Of a stretch of DNA of 42,554 nt, positions 1 through 8,786 are shown in pieces. Source of the stretch: Acaryochloris sp. IP29b_bin.137 (GTDB taxonomy: Bacteria > Cyanobacteriota > Cyanobacteriia > Thermosynechococcales > Thermosynechococcaceae); contig NZ_JANQOP010000039.1 of the NCBI RefSeq assembly GCF_028285745.1, positions 1 to 42,554 of the forward strand. Reading direction: 5' to 3'. Each line of letters starts with the position of its first letter. The stretch's first letter is position 1. The notes below the pieces were generated by a model. It worked only from the letters and a program-made list of their open reading frames with translations, was not told the origin of the DNA and did not search any database. Both the position numbers and the translations under genes were made by a program.

Positions 1-1908
1 TCCCACGGAGTTGATCAGCTTGATAATCAGCTTGGCCATAAAATAGCCTGGCGCTGCTTTCCCACCAAAGATAAAGGTGCGAGGCGTAATCTCAATATCA
101 GGATTGGCTTTAATCCGGTTATAGAGGGTCACGATATGGAGCAGACTTAGATGTTGGCGCTTATATTCGTGGAAGCGCTTTGCCTGGATATCAAAGAGAG
201 AATCGGGATCAACGGTGATGCCGTTGTTGTTTTGAATATAAGTCGCGAGTTCAGTCTTACTATGCTGCTTAATCCGCCGCCATTCCACTTGAAAGCCAGC
301 ATCATCGACAAACTGTTCTAACTGCTGCAGTTCCTTCAGATTTTTTATCCAAGAGTCCCCAATTTTGCTCGTAATCAGCTTGCTGAGTTGAGAATTACTG
401 AGGACCATAAACCGACGGGGCGTCACCCCATTCGTTTTATTGGTGAACTTGTGGGGATACATTTCATAGAAATCCCGCAGTACATCTTTTTGCAGCAACT
501 CGGTATGTAGGGCCGCAACCCCATTAATGGCATGGCTGCCGACACAGGCCAGGTGAGCCATGCGCACATACCGTTCCCCACTTTCATCAATCAGAGACAT
601 ACGGATCATGCGCTCTTCATCATCAGGGAACTTAATCCGCACCTCGTCTAAGAACCGCTGATTAATTTCATAAATCAGTTCTAAGTGACGGGGTAACAGA
701 GAACCAAACAACTCGATAGGCCATCGTTCTAAGGCTTCAGGCAAGAGCGTATGGTTTGTATAAGCAAAGGTCTGATGGGTAATGGCCCAGGCTTGCTCCC
801 AGTTCATCTGGTGATGATCGATCAGGAGCCGCATCAGTTCTACCACTGAGATAGCAGGGTGGGTGTCATTGAGCTGAACGGCAAATTTCTTGTGGAAATT
901 TTCTAAGGGCAAGTTCTGGCCATGCAGAATGCGAATCATATCCTGCAACGAACAGGAGACAAAGAAAAACTGCTGAGTCAGACGGAGTTGCTTACCTTGG
1001 GATGAATCATCATTGGGGTAAAGGACCTTGGAAATATTTTCCGAGATCATCTTTTCGTAGACGGCCCCTAAATAGTCACCGGAGTTAAAGGACCTGAAGT
1101 CAAAAGATTCAGGTGCTTCAGCCGTCCAAAGACGCAGGGTGTTAGCTGTATTCGTTTGATAACCCAAAATTGGGGTGTCGTAGGGAATCCCTTTAACGAC
1201 TTGATCGGGCACCCAACGCGACCGGAAGTTACCGTAATCATCCGTGTAATTTTCGGTGTGGCCCCCTAACTTAATCTCCACTGACCATTCTGGTCGGGCG
1301 ATTTCCCAGGGATTGCCTGCACTTAACCACTTGTCAGTCAGTTCAACTTGCCAACCATCGCGAATATCTTGATCGAAGATGCCAAATTCGTAGCGAATGC
1401 CGTATCCCAAAGAGGGAATATCTAAGGTGGCAAGAGAATCTAAATAGCAGGCAGCTAGGCGGCCTAGACCACCATTGCCTAAGCCTGGTTCCTCTTCTTC
1501 CTCTTGCAGTTCATCCAAGCTTAGGCCGAGTTCGGCCATGCCTTGCTCAACTTGATCGTAAATTCCCAAGTTGATCAGATTATTGCCTAAATGCGGTCCC
1601 ATCAGGAATTCCGCCGAGAAATAGGCGACGGTCCGAGACCCCAGCTCGGTATAGGTGGCCGCTGTATTGATCCATCGTTGGAGAAGACGATCTCTGACGG
1701 TGTAGGCCAGTGCCATATAGTAGTCGTTGGTGGTGGCTAGGGCCGGGAACTTACCTTGCACGTAGAAAAGATTATTCAGGAAAGCCCGTTTAAGGGTTTC
1801 GCTATCCATACCGGTGCGATTACTTAACTCGCAGCGATCTTGTAAGTCGATAGCGTTGAGAGATAGTTCGTTAGAACCATGAACTTGGGCTGAAGGATTG
1901 CTGGTCAT
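1..1908 (-). CDS. glgP: Glycogen phosphorylase, N-terminal 636 residues (partial)
   Basis: Releases glucose-1-phosphate from glycogen by phosphorolysis in the cytoplasm. The reading frame is open from an ATG at 1906-1908 to the left edge, giving 636 codons; the family is about 840 residues, so roughly 200 C-terminal residues, including the PLP-lysine region, lie outside. Translated motifs that identify it are SAEFLMGPHLGNN, GLGNGGLGRLAACYLDSLAT, VQLNDTHPA, NKTNGVTPRRF and RFHEYKRQ, in the family order. The frame has no stop and no disruption. It is divergent from msrB. Glycogen phosphorylase is one of the sugar-catabolic genes reported as nitrogen-responsive in cyanobacteria; I saw no GTA-N8-TAC site in its own upstream region. 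Identification is secure; which paralogue this is cannot be decided. Confidence 0.96.
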   Translation of the reverse strand, partial: MTSNPSAQVHGSNELSLNAIDLQDRCELSNRTGMDSETLKRAFLNNLFYVQGKFPALATTNDYYMALAYTVRDRLLQRWINTAATYTELGSRTVAYFSAEFLMGPHLGNNLINLGIYDQVEQGMAELGLSLDELQEEEEEPGLGNGGLGRLAACYLDSLATLDIPSLGYGIRYEFGIFDQDIRDGWQVELTDKWLSAGNPWEIARPEWSVEIKLGGHTENYTDDYGNFRSRWVPDQVVKGIPYDTPILGYQTNTANTLRLWTAEAPESFDFRSFNSGDYLGAVYEKMISENISKVLYPNDDSSQGKQLRLTQQFFFVSCSLQDMIRILHGQNLPLENFHKKFAVQLNDTHPAISVVELMRLLIDHHQMNWEQAWAITHQTFAYTNHTLLPEALERWPIELFGSLLPRHLELIYEINQRFLDEVRIKFPDDEERMIRMSLIDESGERYVRMAHLACVGSHAINGVAALHTELLQKDVLRDFYEMYPHKFTNKTNGVTPRRFMVLSNSQLSKLITSKIGDSWIKNLKELQQLEQFVDDAGFQVEWRRIKQHSKTELATYIQNNNGITVDPDSLFDIQAKRFHEYKRQHLSLLHIVTLYNRIKANPDIEITPRTFIFGGKAAPGYFMAKLIIKLINSVG

Positions 1909-2273
1909 TGCACTAGATGAAGAAAGTACCAGGAATAAACGGTCAGCCTCAATCGCACTTGAGAGCTGTGCTCAGATTATTATCATTCAATGTTAATCAT
2001 GTTTGTGCTGTGCAGCACTAGAACACCCCCATAACTTCATAATTTTAGGATTTGCTTTAGATCCCCATCCGTTATCAACTCAATTCAAAATATGCCCCCC
2101 CATATCAACTATCCACCCATGACCGGGAGGAATCGCCCCAAACCAATCCCAAAGATGGAAGAAGGAACGTTAGGATTTAAAGAATAGCCATGGTTAACGG
2201 CTTGGCCGTTGATGGTTCATGCAAAATCAAGCTTCTAAGAAATATCGTCCTTCTGACACTGAATATAAGATTT
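1909..2273. other. Intergenic region between divergent glgP and msrB
   Basis: This 365-bp stretch holds the leaders of two divergent genes. A short dyad, GTGCTG (2005-2010) and CAGCAC (2013-2018) around a TG centre, is the only symmetric element noticed. The msrB frame stays open upstream to 2190, but that extension is unconserved in character. No convincing -35/-10 pair or NtcA box was found. Confidence 0.4.
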
Positions 2274-2669
2274 ATGGAAAAAGTACAGAAAACAGAACAG
2301 GAATGGAAAGCACAACTCACTTCAGAGCAGTTTCGGGTCACCCGTCAGCAAGGAACAGAGCGGGCTTTTACCGGGGAATATCATGATCTGAAGGCAGAGG
2401 GCACGTATCAATGTGTTTGTTGCGGTACGGAATTATTCAAATCCGATACTAAGTTTGATTCGGGAACAGGGTGGCCAAGTTTTTGGGCGCCTTCCGATAA
2501 AACCCATGTCCAGGAAAAGACGGATCGCAGTTTGTTTATGGTCCGAACTGAGGTGCTCTGCGCGGCTTGTGATGCTCACCTCGGCCATGTCTTTAATGAT
2601 GGCCCCCAACCCACAGGTTTACGCTATTGCATGAACTCTGCTGCCCTGAAATTTATCCCTCAAGACTGA
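2274..2669 (+). CDS. msrB: Peptide-methionine (R)-S-oxide reductase MsrB
   Basis: Reduces the R-epimer of methionine sulfoxide in proteins, a cytosolic oxidative-damage repair step. The 131-residue product has the full SelR/MsrB fold signature: a first CxxC (CVCC), the SGTGWPSF substrate loop, a second CxxC (CAAC) completing the structural zinc site, [10 protein letters not shown], and the catalytic cysteine in RYCMNSAAL. The frame is open from 2190, but the ATG at 2274 ([11 protein letters not shown]) gives the normal family length and the upstream 28 residues look non-native, so 2274 is preferred; neither start has a strong ribosome-binding site. Its 3' end overlaps the end of a doubtful small minus-strand ORF by 17 bp. 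Confidence 0.93.
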   Translation: MEKVQKTEQEWKAQLTSEQFRVTRQQGTERAFTGEYHDLKAEGTYQCVCCGTELFKSDTKFDSGTGWPSFWAPSDKTHVQEKTDRSLFMVRTEVLCAACDAHLGHVFNDGPQPTGLRYCMNSAALKFIPQD

Positions 2670-2805
2670 GTAGATCAGATCCTCCTGGCTCTTCGTCATA
2701 GATGTCCCTTAATTCAGTTGGCATATCCGTTACGGTTTGCATCCATATTCTCGAACATACAGAATTCTGGAACAGACAGACATCCATAATCTTCTGAAGT
2801 TTCAT
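2653..2805 (-). CDS. Possible small protein of 50 residues (uncertain)
   Basis: A 50-codon frame starting at ATG 2803-2805, preceded 8 nt upstream by a good GGAG ribosome-binding site. The protein starts [15 protein letters not shown] and has an acidic C-terminus ([11 protein letters not shown]). It has no signal peptide and no family that I recognise. It runs convergent into the last 17 bp of msrB and its start lies only 20 bp from the GTG of the divergent lipoprotein gene, leaving no room for a separate promoter between them. The ribosome-binding site is the main argument for it; chance occurrence is equally possible. Confidence 0.25.
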   Translation of the reverse strand: MKLQKIMDVCLFQNSVCSRIWMQTVTDMPTELRDIYDEEPGGSDLLSLEG

Positions 2806-2824
2806 CGTCTTATCTCCAAATCCC

Positions 2825-3385
2825 GTGAATAAAAACGATTGCTTGCGATGGTTCAGCCTCATCTTTCTCCCCAGTGTTCTCCTAGCCTGTGCGCCTATCG
2901 TGGATGGAGATGAGGTGGGTCGCAGAATTCAAAGGGAATTTGAGCGCAAAACTAAAATTGCGGTGGACTCTGTGGACTGTCCTCAAGATATTGAGAGTAA
3001 AGTGGGCAACCAATTTAAATGCAAAATCTATGCTCCAGATAGAAAGGTCCCAGATGGAAAGATTCTCGAAGTCCAGGTTACCTTAAAAGATGACCAAGGC
3101 GATATCTCCTGGTCTGTGCAGACAGGCCTTGTGAACTTAGGGGTTATTGAAGAGAATATTGAGAAAATCTTCGAAACGGAACGTTTAAGCAAGGTCAAAG
3201 CCTCTTGCGATGGAAAATTCAAAATTGTGCACAAAGGAGATACGTTTGAGTGCAATGTGCAAGAAGGCAATGACAACCAGGGCAAAGTGATGGTTCAAGT
3301 GACGGATCCACAAGGGAAAGTAAATTTCCAGTTTTTGGATAACCCTGACTCTACTCCCCAGGAGGAACAACCCTCTACCCCGTAA
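2825..3385 (+). CDS. Lipoprotein with two DUF4333-like repeats
   Basis: An exported lipoprotein of 186 residues. A positively charged, hydrophobic leader ends in a lipobox LLAC (Cys22). The mature part contains two copies of a domain with the pattern 'V-x-C-(P), then G-x-x-F-x-C-x-V', around residues 35-105 and 110-175; each copy has a Cys pair (VDCP...FKCKI and ASCD...FECNV) that could form a disulfide. This matches DUF4333, a domain I know mainly from actinobacterial envelope lipoproteins. The tail is Pro/Glu/Ser-rich. The start is GTG at 2825: an in-frame stop just upstream excludes longer forms, and a TTG at 2843 would also keep the signal peptide. Function unknown. Confidence 0.75.
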   Translation: MNKNDCLRWFSLIFLPSVLLACAPIVDGDEVGRRIQREFERKTKIAVDSVDCPQDIESKVGNQFKCKIYAPDRKVPDGKILEVQVTLKDDQGDISWSVQTGLVNLGVIEENIEKIFETERLSKVKASCDGKFKIVHKGDTFECNVQEGNDNQGKVMVQVTDPQGKVNFQFLDNPDSTPQEEQPSTP

Positions 3386-3427
3386 AGGCTAAACGAAATT
3401 AAAGATGCGATATAGTAGGCAATCGGC

Positions 3428-4399
3428 TTGAACACGACAACGACTTGGCAACAACAAATCGGGCATCAGCGGGACTGGGCTTGGCGGGGCTGGCAAATTC
3501 GCTATACCTTTATGCGGGCAGCAAAAAATCTGGATCAGCCCCCCATGCTGCTGTTGCATGGATTTGGTGCTTCAATTGGTCATTGGCGCTTCAATGTACC
3601 GGTATTGGCCCAAGATCGAACCGTTTATGCCTTGGATTTATTGGGGTTTGGGGGGTCAGAGAAAGTTTCAACAGATTATCTGGTGACCCTGTGGGTCGAA
3701 CAGGTCCATGATTTTTGGCAGACCTATATTCGCAGGCCAATGATTTTGGTGGGGAATTCCCTTGGCTCCCTGGTGAGTTTGACGGCTGCAGCCCTTTACC
3801 CAGAGATGGTGTCAGGACTAGCCATGTTAACGCTGCCTGATACATCGGTTTTGGAGAATCCTTCTTGGGTCCAACCTGCGATCGCACCCTTGAAACTGGC
3901 CCTCAGCCCAGTTGCTACCCTAGCTAAAGCCTTCTTGACTTCTCCCCCCGTCTTTAATCCATTTTTTCGTTTTATTCGTCAACCCAAGATTATTCGCGCT
4001 TGGGTGAAGAAAGCCTATATCGACACCACGTCAGTTGAAGATGATCTTGTCGATATTCTCTCTAGTCCTGCCTACGATCAGGGTGCCGCAGACGCCCTTC
4101 GGGCGATGGTTAACACCATGTCCAAGCGCAATATTCCTCAACATACGGCGAAGGAGATGCTGCCGCAGTTAACCATCCCCATCTTGTTGATTTGGGGCCA
4201 GCAAGATGTCATGATCCCGCCCAAGCTAGGACCGCTGTTTGCTCGCTGTAATCCTCGCATCCAACTAGTAGAGTTAGCAAATGCGGGACATTGCCCCCAT
4301 GATGAATGTCCAGATCGACTTAACCCTATTCTGCTAGACTGGCTCGCCTCCCACTTCCCGATGGATAAACTCCTCGCAGAACAGTTGCACTGCACCTAG
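3428..4399 (+). CDS. Alpha/beta-fold hydrolase
   Basis: A 323-residue cytoplasmic hydrolase-fold enzyme. Visible elements are the oxyanion-hole motif HGFGAS (residues about 44-49), the nucleophile elbow GNSLGS (Ser about 111), an acid in the segment LLIWGQQDVMIPP and the catalytic His in NAGHCPHDECPD. This arrangement is typical of the cyanobacterial and plastid hydrolase group related to haloperoxidases and epoxide hydrolases; the substrate cannot be read from the sequence. The start is TTG at 3428 with AGG 8 nt upstream; no ATG in this frame precedes the conserved N-terminal segment WAWRGWQIRYTF, so a non-ATG start is favoured. It sits 42 bp after the lipoprotein gene and 51 bp before ilvH, possibly in one transcript. 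Confidence 0.88.
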   Translation: MNTTTTWQQQIGHQRDWAWRGWQIRYTFMRAAKNLDQPPMLLLHGFGASIGHWRFNVPVLAQDRTVYALDLLGFGGSEKVSTDYLVTLWVEQVHDFWQTYIRRPMILVGNSLGSLVSLTAAALYPEMVSGLAMLTLPDTSVLENPSWVQPAIAPLKLALSPVATLAKAFLTSPPVFNPFFRFIRQPKIIRAWVKKAYIDTTSVEDDLVDILSSPAYDQGAADALRAMVNTMSKRNIPQHTAKEMLPQLTIPILLIWGQQDVMIPPKLGPLFARCNPRIQLVELANAGHCPHDECPDRLNPILLDWLASHFPMDKLLAEQLHCT

Positions 4400-4450
4400 C
4401 TTTGATCACATAATCAGGTCACACCACCACCCCAACTCGGGGATGAGCCG

Positions 4451-4969
4451 ATGAAACATACACTATCCGTCTTAGTTGAAGACGAAGCTGGCGTTCTCAC
4501 TCGTATTGCCGGACTATTTGCCCGTAGAGGATTCAATATCGAAAGTCTCGCCGTCGGCCCTGCCGAACAGATTGGCGTCTCTCGAATTACAATGGTGGTC
4601 CCAGGCGATGACCGCAGCATTGAACAGCTCACCAAGCAGCTCTATAAACTGATTAACGTGCTCAAGGTTCAGGATATTACTGAAGTCCCTTGTGTGGAAC
4701 GCGAGTTGATGTTGATCAAAGTTAATGCGGCCGCTTCTCTCCGATCTGAAATTGTCGAGATTGTTCAGATCTTTCGCGCCAAAGTGGTGGATGTTTCCGA
4801 AGACGCCCTGACGATCGAAGTGGCTGGTGATCCAGGCAAGATGGTCGCCATTGTCCAAATGCTGAATAAATTCGGCATTCAAGAAATTGCTCGCACGGGC
4901 AAAATCGCCTTAACCCGTGAATCCCGCGTTAATACTGAATATTTGAAATCCTTAGCGGCTAAAGTCTAA
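4451..4969 (+). CDS. ilvH: Acetolactate synthase small (regulatory) subunit
   Basis: Regulatory subunit of acetohydroxyacid synthase, the first common enzyme of valine, leucine and isoleucine synthesis; it binds the catalytic IlvB-type subunit and confers valine feedback inhibition. The 172-residue length is normal. An N-terminal ACT domain starts [20 protein letters not shown] and contains [12 protein letters not shown] and the ISRITMVV-like strand (VSRITMVV). The C-terminal ALS_ss domain has [18 protein letters not shown] and [14 protein letters not shown]. The catalytic subunit is not in the window. A hairpin just downstream may terminate it against the convergent Ycf66 gene. Confidence 0.96.
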   Translation: MKHTLSVLVEDEAGVLTRIAGLFARRGFNIESLAVGPAEQIGVSRITMVVPGDDRSIEQLTKQLYKLINVLKVQDITEVPCVERELMLIKVNAAASLRSEIVEIVQIFRAKVVDVSEDALTIEVAGDPGKMVAIVQMLNKFGIQEIARTGKIALTRESRVNTEYLKSLAAKV

Positions 4970-5001
4970 ATGGTTGAAAGCTATTTTCTGACAGTTCAGA
5001 G

Positions 5002-5032
5002 TAAACCCTAGGAATTTCGAGGCTTGGGTTTA
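5002..5032. terminator. Hairpin between convergent ilvH and ycf66 genes
   Basis: Perfect 7-bp arms TAAACCC (5002-5008) and GGGTTTA (5026-5032) with a 17-nt loop. The right arm overlaps the stop codon of the minus-strand Ycf66 gene. There is only a weak T run on either side, so a bidirectional terminator role is plausible but not strong. Confidence 0.3.
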
Positions 5033-5923
5033 ATAGCTACCGTCGTCACTCTCAGGTCCGCCCGCACTAGGGCCAGGATATTTGGGTAAATCGAGGGGCT
5101 TGTAGTCTACGTAGTCATCGTTGCCGTTCTGCCCATAAGTGTCTGATCCGTTGTTGTCTCCAGAATAATCATTGGTAGAGTAGCCATCAGCATCATCTCC
5201 CGTGTCCTTCCGACGGCGGTTTCTCATAGCTTTGACTGCCGAGGAATAATCATCTGGGGTATAGTCTTTATCTTCTAGCTCACCTGTTAATTGAAGCGGG
5301 CGACGGCGTCGAGGTCGCTCTGTCGAGGTCTCAGGCGGAGCATAGGACGTAGATGAACTACGGCTTTGATCATAGCCATAGCTGTCTTGGGAATAGCTGC
5401 TCTGCTCATAGTCGTCATAGGCCGCAGCTCGTCTTCTAGACCGCTGGTAGGAGGCGTCATCGTTATAGCTATCGCCATAGGTATACTCATCTCGGCCTCG
5501 CCGCTCCCGCTCACCTCGAATACGGCGAGGCCGGGAGGGCATATCATCGTCAAACTCAAGTTGAGCTTCTGACCGCGTACGGTTAGAACGCTGAGGACGT
5601 CTAGAGCGATACTCATCATCTCGCTCTCGATAGCCCCGCTCACGAGGCTGCCGCATAGGACCATTATTGGGCAAGCGATTCTGGATGTTTTCAATCATCA
5701 GTGCCACCAACATCCCCACCATAATCATTTGCTGAAGGGATAGGGTAAATTCCATACCCAAGTGGGCTAGGAGGATCACACCCGCTAGTAAGCCAAGGAA
5801 GGCATAGATATTATCGGAGTCTCGACGGTAGCCAGGCTTAATTTTATCCAAAAAGAATAATGCGATCGCACCGACGATCAGAATAACTCCAACAATTAGT
5901 GGAACAGGAGTACCGAAATTCAC
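5030..5923 (-). CDS. ycf66: Ycf66 family membrane protein with long charged tail
   Basis: A 297-residue protein. The first 80 residues carry three hydrophobic segments (about 8-26, 41-60, 63-80), with FFLDKIKPGYRRDSDNIYAF between the first two, as in the Ycf66 family of cyanobacteria and some plastids. The remaining two thirds are low-complexity and hydrophilic: Arg/Asp/Ser/Tyr-rich with many RR, DDY and SY clusters, almost certainly disordered. The function of Ycf66 is not established. It sits near psbX, YggT and accC, a neighbourhood I recall from other cyanobacteria, which suggests a thylakoid or plasma-membrane role. The long tail is the variable part of the family. Confidence 0.85.
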   Translation of the reverse strand: MNFGTPVPLIVGVILIVGAIALFFLDKIKPGYRRDSDNIYAFLGLLAGVILLAHLGMEFTLSLQQMIMVGMLVALMIENIQNRLPNNGPMRQPRERGYRERDDEYRSRRPQRSNRTRSEAQLEFDDDMPSRPRRIRGERERRGRDEYTYGDSYNDDASYQRSRRRAAAYDDYEQSSYSQDSYGYDQSRSSSTSYAPPETSTERPRRRRPLQLTGELEDKDYTPDDYSSAVKAMRNRRRKDTGDDADGYSTNDYSGDNNGSDTYGQNGNDDYVDYKPLDLPKYPGPSAGGPESDDGSY

Positions 5924-6379
5924 TTGGGATTTCTCTCTGGGTGACGACTGATAGCCAGGAGCCGCGTGCTCAATCAGGAATAAAACGAAGGAGAAACGCT
6001 AGGTTGGCTGTAGGGAACCAAATTGTAATTTAACTGAAACGCCCCCACCTTGATCAAACTCTATGCTAACGAGTTCTGGACCAAAATGGGACAGGTATAG
6101 GGATCGGGGATGAGTTCGCAGGGGAAGCTTAACCTCAAAGTGTGGGGGATGATGCAGCTAGTAGCAGTCAGCAAAGCTCCATCAAACCGCGAAAATAAAG
6201 AACGGCTGAACAGTATTTTCAGCCGTACCCAAGAAAAAGTATTTTAAGAAAATTTGTCCCAAAGGGCATTAATAGTTAAGCCACTAAAAGCTAAGCTGCC
6301 AAAACGCCGTTGGAGGTGATCATTTCACTACAGGTAGACTGAAGCAGTCAACGCTAGAGATCAATAATCACCCGAAATC
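5924..6379. other. Intergenic region upstream of ycf66 and downstream of psbX
   Basis: This 456-bp non-coding stretch contains the leader of ycf66 and the 3' region of psbX. The one clear element is the hairpin at 6202-6226, listed separately. No coding frame, tRNA or riboswitch was recognised in the rest. Confidence 0.5.
6202..6226 (-). terminator. Probable Rho-independent terminator of psbX
   Basis: Perfect 8-bp arms ACGGCTGA (6202-6209) and TCAGCCGT (6219-6226) around a 9-nt loop. Read on the minus strand the stem is followed by a T-rich run (TTCTTTATTTT). It lies about 155 bp beyond the psbX stop in the direction of transcription. Confidence 0.45.
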
Positions 6380-6502
6380 TTAGCGTCGTACGATCTTATC
6401 TTTTTGGCTAAAGAAGATGAATCCACCCCCGAGTAGACCCAAAACAACGGCACCAAAAAGGATGCTATAAAAGAAACCCTGTAAAGAAGGGGATATTGTC
6501 AT
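6380..6502 (-). CDS. psbX: Photosystem II protein PsbX
   Basis: A 40-residue single-pass thylakoid protein at the periphery of photosystem II near cytochrome b559, linked to QB-site function. The sequence starts MTISPSLQGFF, continues with one hydrophobic helix (about residues 10-31) containing FGAVVLGLLGGG, and ends with the family tail SQKDKIVRR. In-frame ATGs also occur at 6508 and 6517; 6502 matches the usual PsbX start MTxxPSL. None of the three has a strong ribosome-binding site. The gene is divergent from the YggT gene, and a candidate terminator follows at 6202-6226. It is below the usual gene-caller length limit but the match is convincing. Confidence 0.9.
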   Translation of the reverse strand: MTISPSLQGFFYSILFGAVVLGLLGGGFIFFSQKDKIVRR

Positions 6503-6772
6503 TAACATGGAAGTCATATTTTTTTGATATCTACGACAGCATCTCTAATCTTAAAGGTTTGTAAGGAGATTGAGAAGCCTTCCTTAACGACAACTTACCC
6601 TTAGTAGCCCAGTTGCCCCTGAGTTGACATTGTTTTTGAGGTTTATTTCAATCCCAAAAGACCAGGACAGCACGAAGTGCTTGGCAGCATGCAAGATATC
6701 TTCCTCGCTACCTCTAGCTTAGGCAACACGCTACACTAAAGAGTGATAGGGACTGGGTTAGAACCGCTTTTT

Positions 6773-7057
6773 ATGACCTTAGAAACATTACTACTTTGGG
6801 GCCTCAGTTTTGGTTTAGGGCTATTTATCTTTCTGTTTATCTTCCGAATAATCCTGACTTGGTATCCTCAGGTTGATCTGAATCAAATGCCCTTTGCGCT
6901 GGCAACCTGGCCGACAGAACCTTTTTTGATCCCCACCCGTAAACTGATTCCTCCCATGGGTGGTGTTGATATTACGCCCATTATCTGGGTGGGCATCACT
7001 AGCCTGTTGCGGGAAGTTCTGCTGGGGCAACAAGGTTTGCTAAAGATGTTATTTTGA
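6773..7057 (+). CDS. YggT / Ycf19 family membrane protein
   Basis: A 94-residue integral membrane protein with two hydrophobic segments (about residues 5-30 and 67-90). Between them is the family core: FRIILTWYPQVDLN, then FLIPTRKLIPPMGGVDITPI. These match YggT/Ycf19 proteins, which in cyanobacteria and plastids are linked to thylakoid biogenesis, photosynthetic complex assembly and nucleoid placement. The frame is open from a GTG at 6743, but the ATG at 6773 (MTLETLLLWGLS) fits the family. It is divergent from psbX and convergent with accC (89 bp between the stops). Confidence 0.88.
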   Translation: MTLETLLLWGLSFGLGLFIFLFIFRIILTWYPQVDLNQMPFALATWPTEPFLIPTRKLIPPMGGVDITPIIWVGITSLLREVLLGQQGLLKMLF

Positions 7058-7146
7058 AGCTCCCATCTCTGTCCTGTGGATGGTTGGATATCTATCCTGA
7101 GGATGGGCACAATCAATACCTGGACCTATCGGCTTGATTCAGCCCG

Positions 7147-8496
7147 CTATTGCAGGCCCATCACTTCTTGAATAAAGTTGGTGTAGACTTTGCCTTGGAC
7201 AAACTCTGGCGTGTCCAGAATTTTTTGGTGGAAGCCAATCGTAGTCGGCAATCCCGTGATCGCACATTCTTGTAACGCACGTTTCATGCGTGCGATCGCA
7301 GTTGGACGATCCCGCCCCCAAACAATCAGCTTGCCAATCAGTGAGTCATAGTAAGGCGGGATCTCATAATCCGTATAAACGTGAGAATCAACCCGCACCC
7401 CAGGTCCACCGGGTGGCAGATATCCGTTAATCCGACCGGGATGGGGACGGAAGTTGTGATCTGGATCTTCAGCGTTGATGCGGCACTCAATTGCATGTCC
7501 CATCAACTGCACTTGATCTTGGGTGACGCTCAGCTTTTCCCCTTGAGCGATCCGAATCTGCTCGGCAATCAAATCTAAGCCCGTCGTCATCTCCGTAACT
7601 GGATGTTCCACCTGGATTCGGGTGTTCATTTCCATAAAGTAGAACTCCCCCGTGGCAGACAGCAAGAATTCAACGGTACCTGCTCCAACATAGCCAATCG
7701 ATTGGGCAGCTCGGACAGCTGCAGAGCCCATTTTTTCTCTTAAGTCTGGGCTGAGCGCAGGGCTGGGGGATTCCTCCAATAGTTTTTGGTGTCGTCGCTG
7801 AATTGAGCAATCCCGCTCCCCCAAATGGACAACATTGCCATAGCTGTCGGCAAAGATCTGAAACTCAATATGGCGGGGATTTTCAATAAATTTTTCGATG
7901 TAGACCCCTGGATTGCCAAAAGCCGCCTCGGCTTCTCCCTGAGCAGCCAAATAGAGCTTACCCAAATCATCTGGGTCTCGGACCAAGCGCATGCCCCGTC
8001 CACCCCCGCCCGCTGTGGCTTTAATCATAACGGGATAGCCCATAGCATCGGCAATCTTTTTGGCCGTTGCTTCATCCGGCACGAGGCCATCACTACCAGG
8101 GACGGTGGGAACCCCTGCATTTTGCATGGTTTCCTTGGCCGTTGATTTATCGCCCATCGCCCTCATCGCATCGGGGGACGGTCCAATAAAGTGAATCTTA
8201 TGATCCGCACAAATTTCGGCAAAGCGAGCATTCTCTGCCAGGAAACCATAGCCAGGATGGATCGCTGTTGCATTTCGCGTTAAGGCCGCTGAAATAATAT
8301 TGGGAATATTGAGGTAGCTTTTACTGCTAGCCGGTTCGCCAATACAGACTGCTTCATCCGCTAACTGCACATTGAGAGATTGCTGATCAACCGTGGAGTG
8401 AACAGCAACGGTGGCAATTCCCATTTCTCCACAGGTGCGGAGTATTCTCAGGGCAATCTCTCCCCGATTGGCAATCAGAATCTTAGAAAAGCGCAT
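7147..8496 (-). CDS. accC: Acetyl-CoA carboxylase, biotin carboxylase subunit
   Basis: Uses ATP and bicarbonate to carboxylate the biotin on AccB, the first half-reaction of acetyl-CoA carboxylase in fatty-acid synthesis. The 449-residue length is standard. Domains in order: N-terminal Rossmann-like part ([16 protein letters not shown], residues 5-20), ATP-grasp with the glycine-rich loop [11 protein letters not shown] (159-169), CSIQRRHQK (230-238), the active-site segment [14 protein letters not shown] (289-302), and the C-terminal biotin-carboxylase domain with [13 protein letters not shown]. Catalytic residues look intact. The partner genes accA, accB and accD are not here, as is usual in cyanobacteria. 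Confidence 0.97.
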   Translation of the reverse strand: MRFSKILIANRGEIALRILRTCGEMGIATVAVHSTVDQQSLNVQLADEAVCIGEPASSKSYLNIPNIISAALTRNATAIHPGYGFLAENARFAEICADHKIHFIGPSPDAMRAMGDKSTAKETMQNAGVPTVPGSDGLVPDEATAKKIADAMGYPVMIKATAGGGGRGMRLVRDPDDLGKLYLAAQGEAEAAFGNPGVYIEKFIENPRHIEFQIFADSYGNVVHLGERDCSIQRRHQKLLEESPSPALSPDLREKMGSAAVRAAQSIGYVGAGTVEFLLSATGEFYFMEMNTRIQVEHPVTEMTTGLDLIAEQIRIAQGEKLSVTQDQVQLMGHAIECRINAEDPDHNFRPHPGRINGYLPPGGPGVRVDSHVYTDYEIPPYYDSLIGKLIVWGRDRPTAIARMKRALQECAITGLPTTIGFHQKILDTPEFVQGKVYTNFIQEVMGLQ

Positions 8497-8786
8497 GTTT
8501 TAAAGGGAGCGTGACACTTGATAACCTTCGCACAATCACCCAGGACGAAACTGCTACACGCCCAAAATCAAACCCCCTAAAGAGCTGCGTGAAGCAAAAT
8601 TTCATCACACATTTGTCCAGTCGCGTTGAGCAGTGTCAAAAGTAAAATCAAGAGCTATCGTATCATGCAGATGCAGCGATGATAGCCTGGGTGATCCTGC
8701 AAACTGATGTAAATATCCATTGCCAGAAAATCCCTTTATCTGAGATCGACTTTGAGATCAACAAAGATGATACGGAATCCCTACCG

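Noticed and set aside
2190-2273. Longer N-terminus for MsrB from the ATG at 2190
   Set aside because: The added 28 residues are unlike family N-termini, and the ATG at 2274 gives the usual length.
6743-6772. GTG start at 6743 for the YggT protein
   Set aside because: The ten added residues are not part of the family pattern and ATG 6773 fits.
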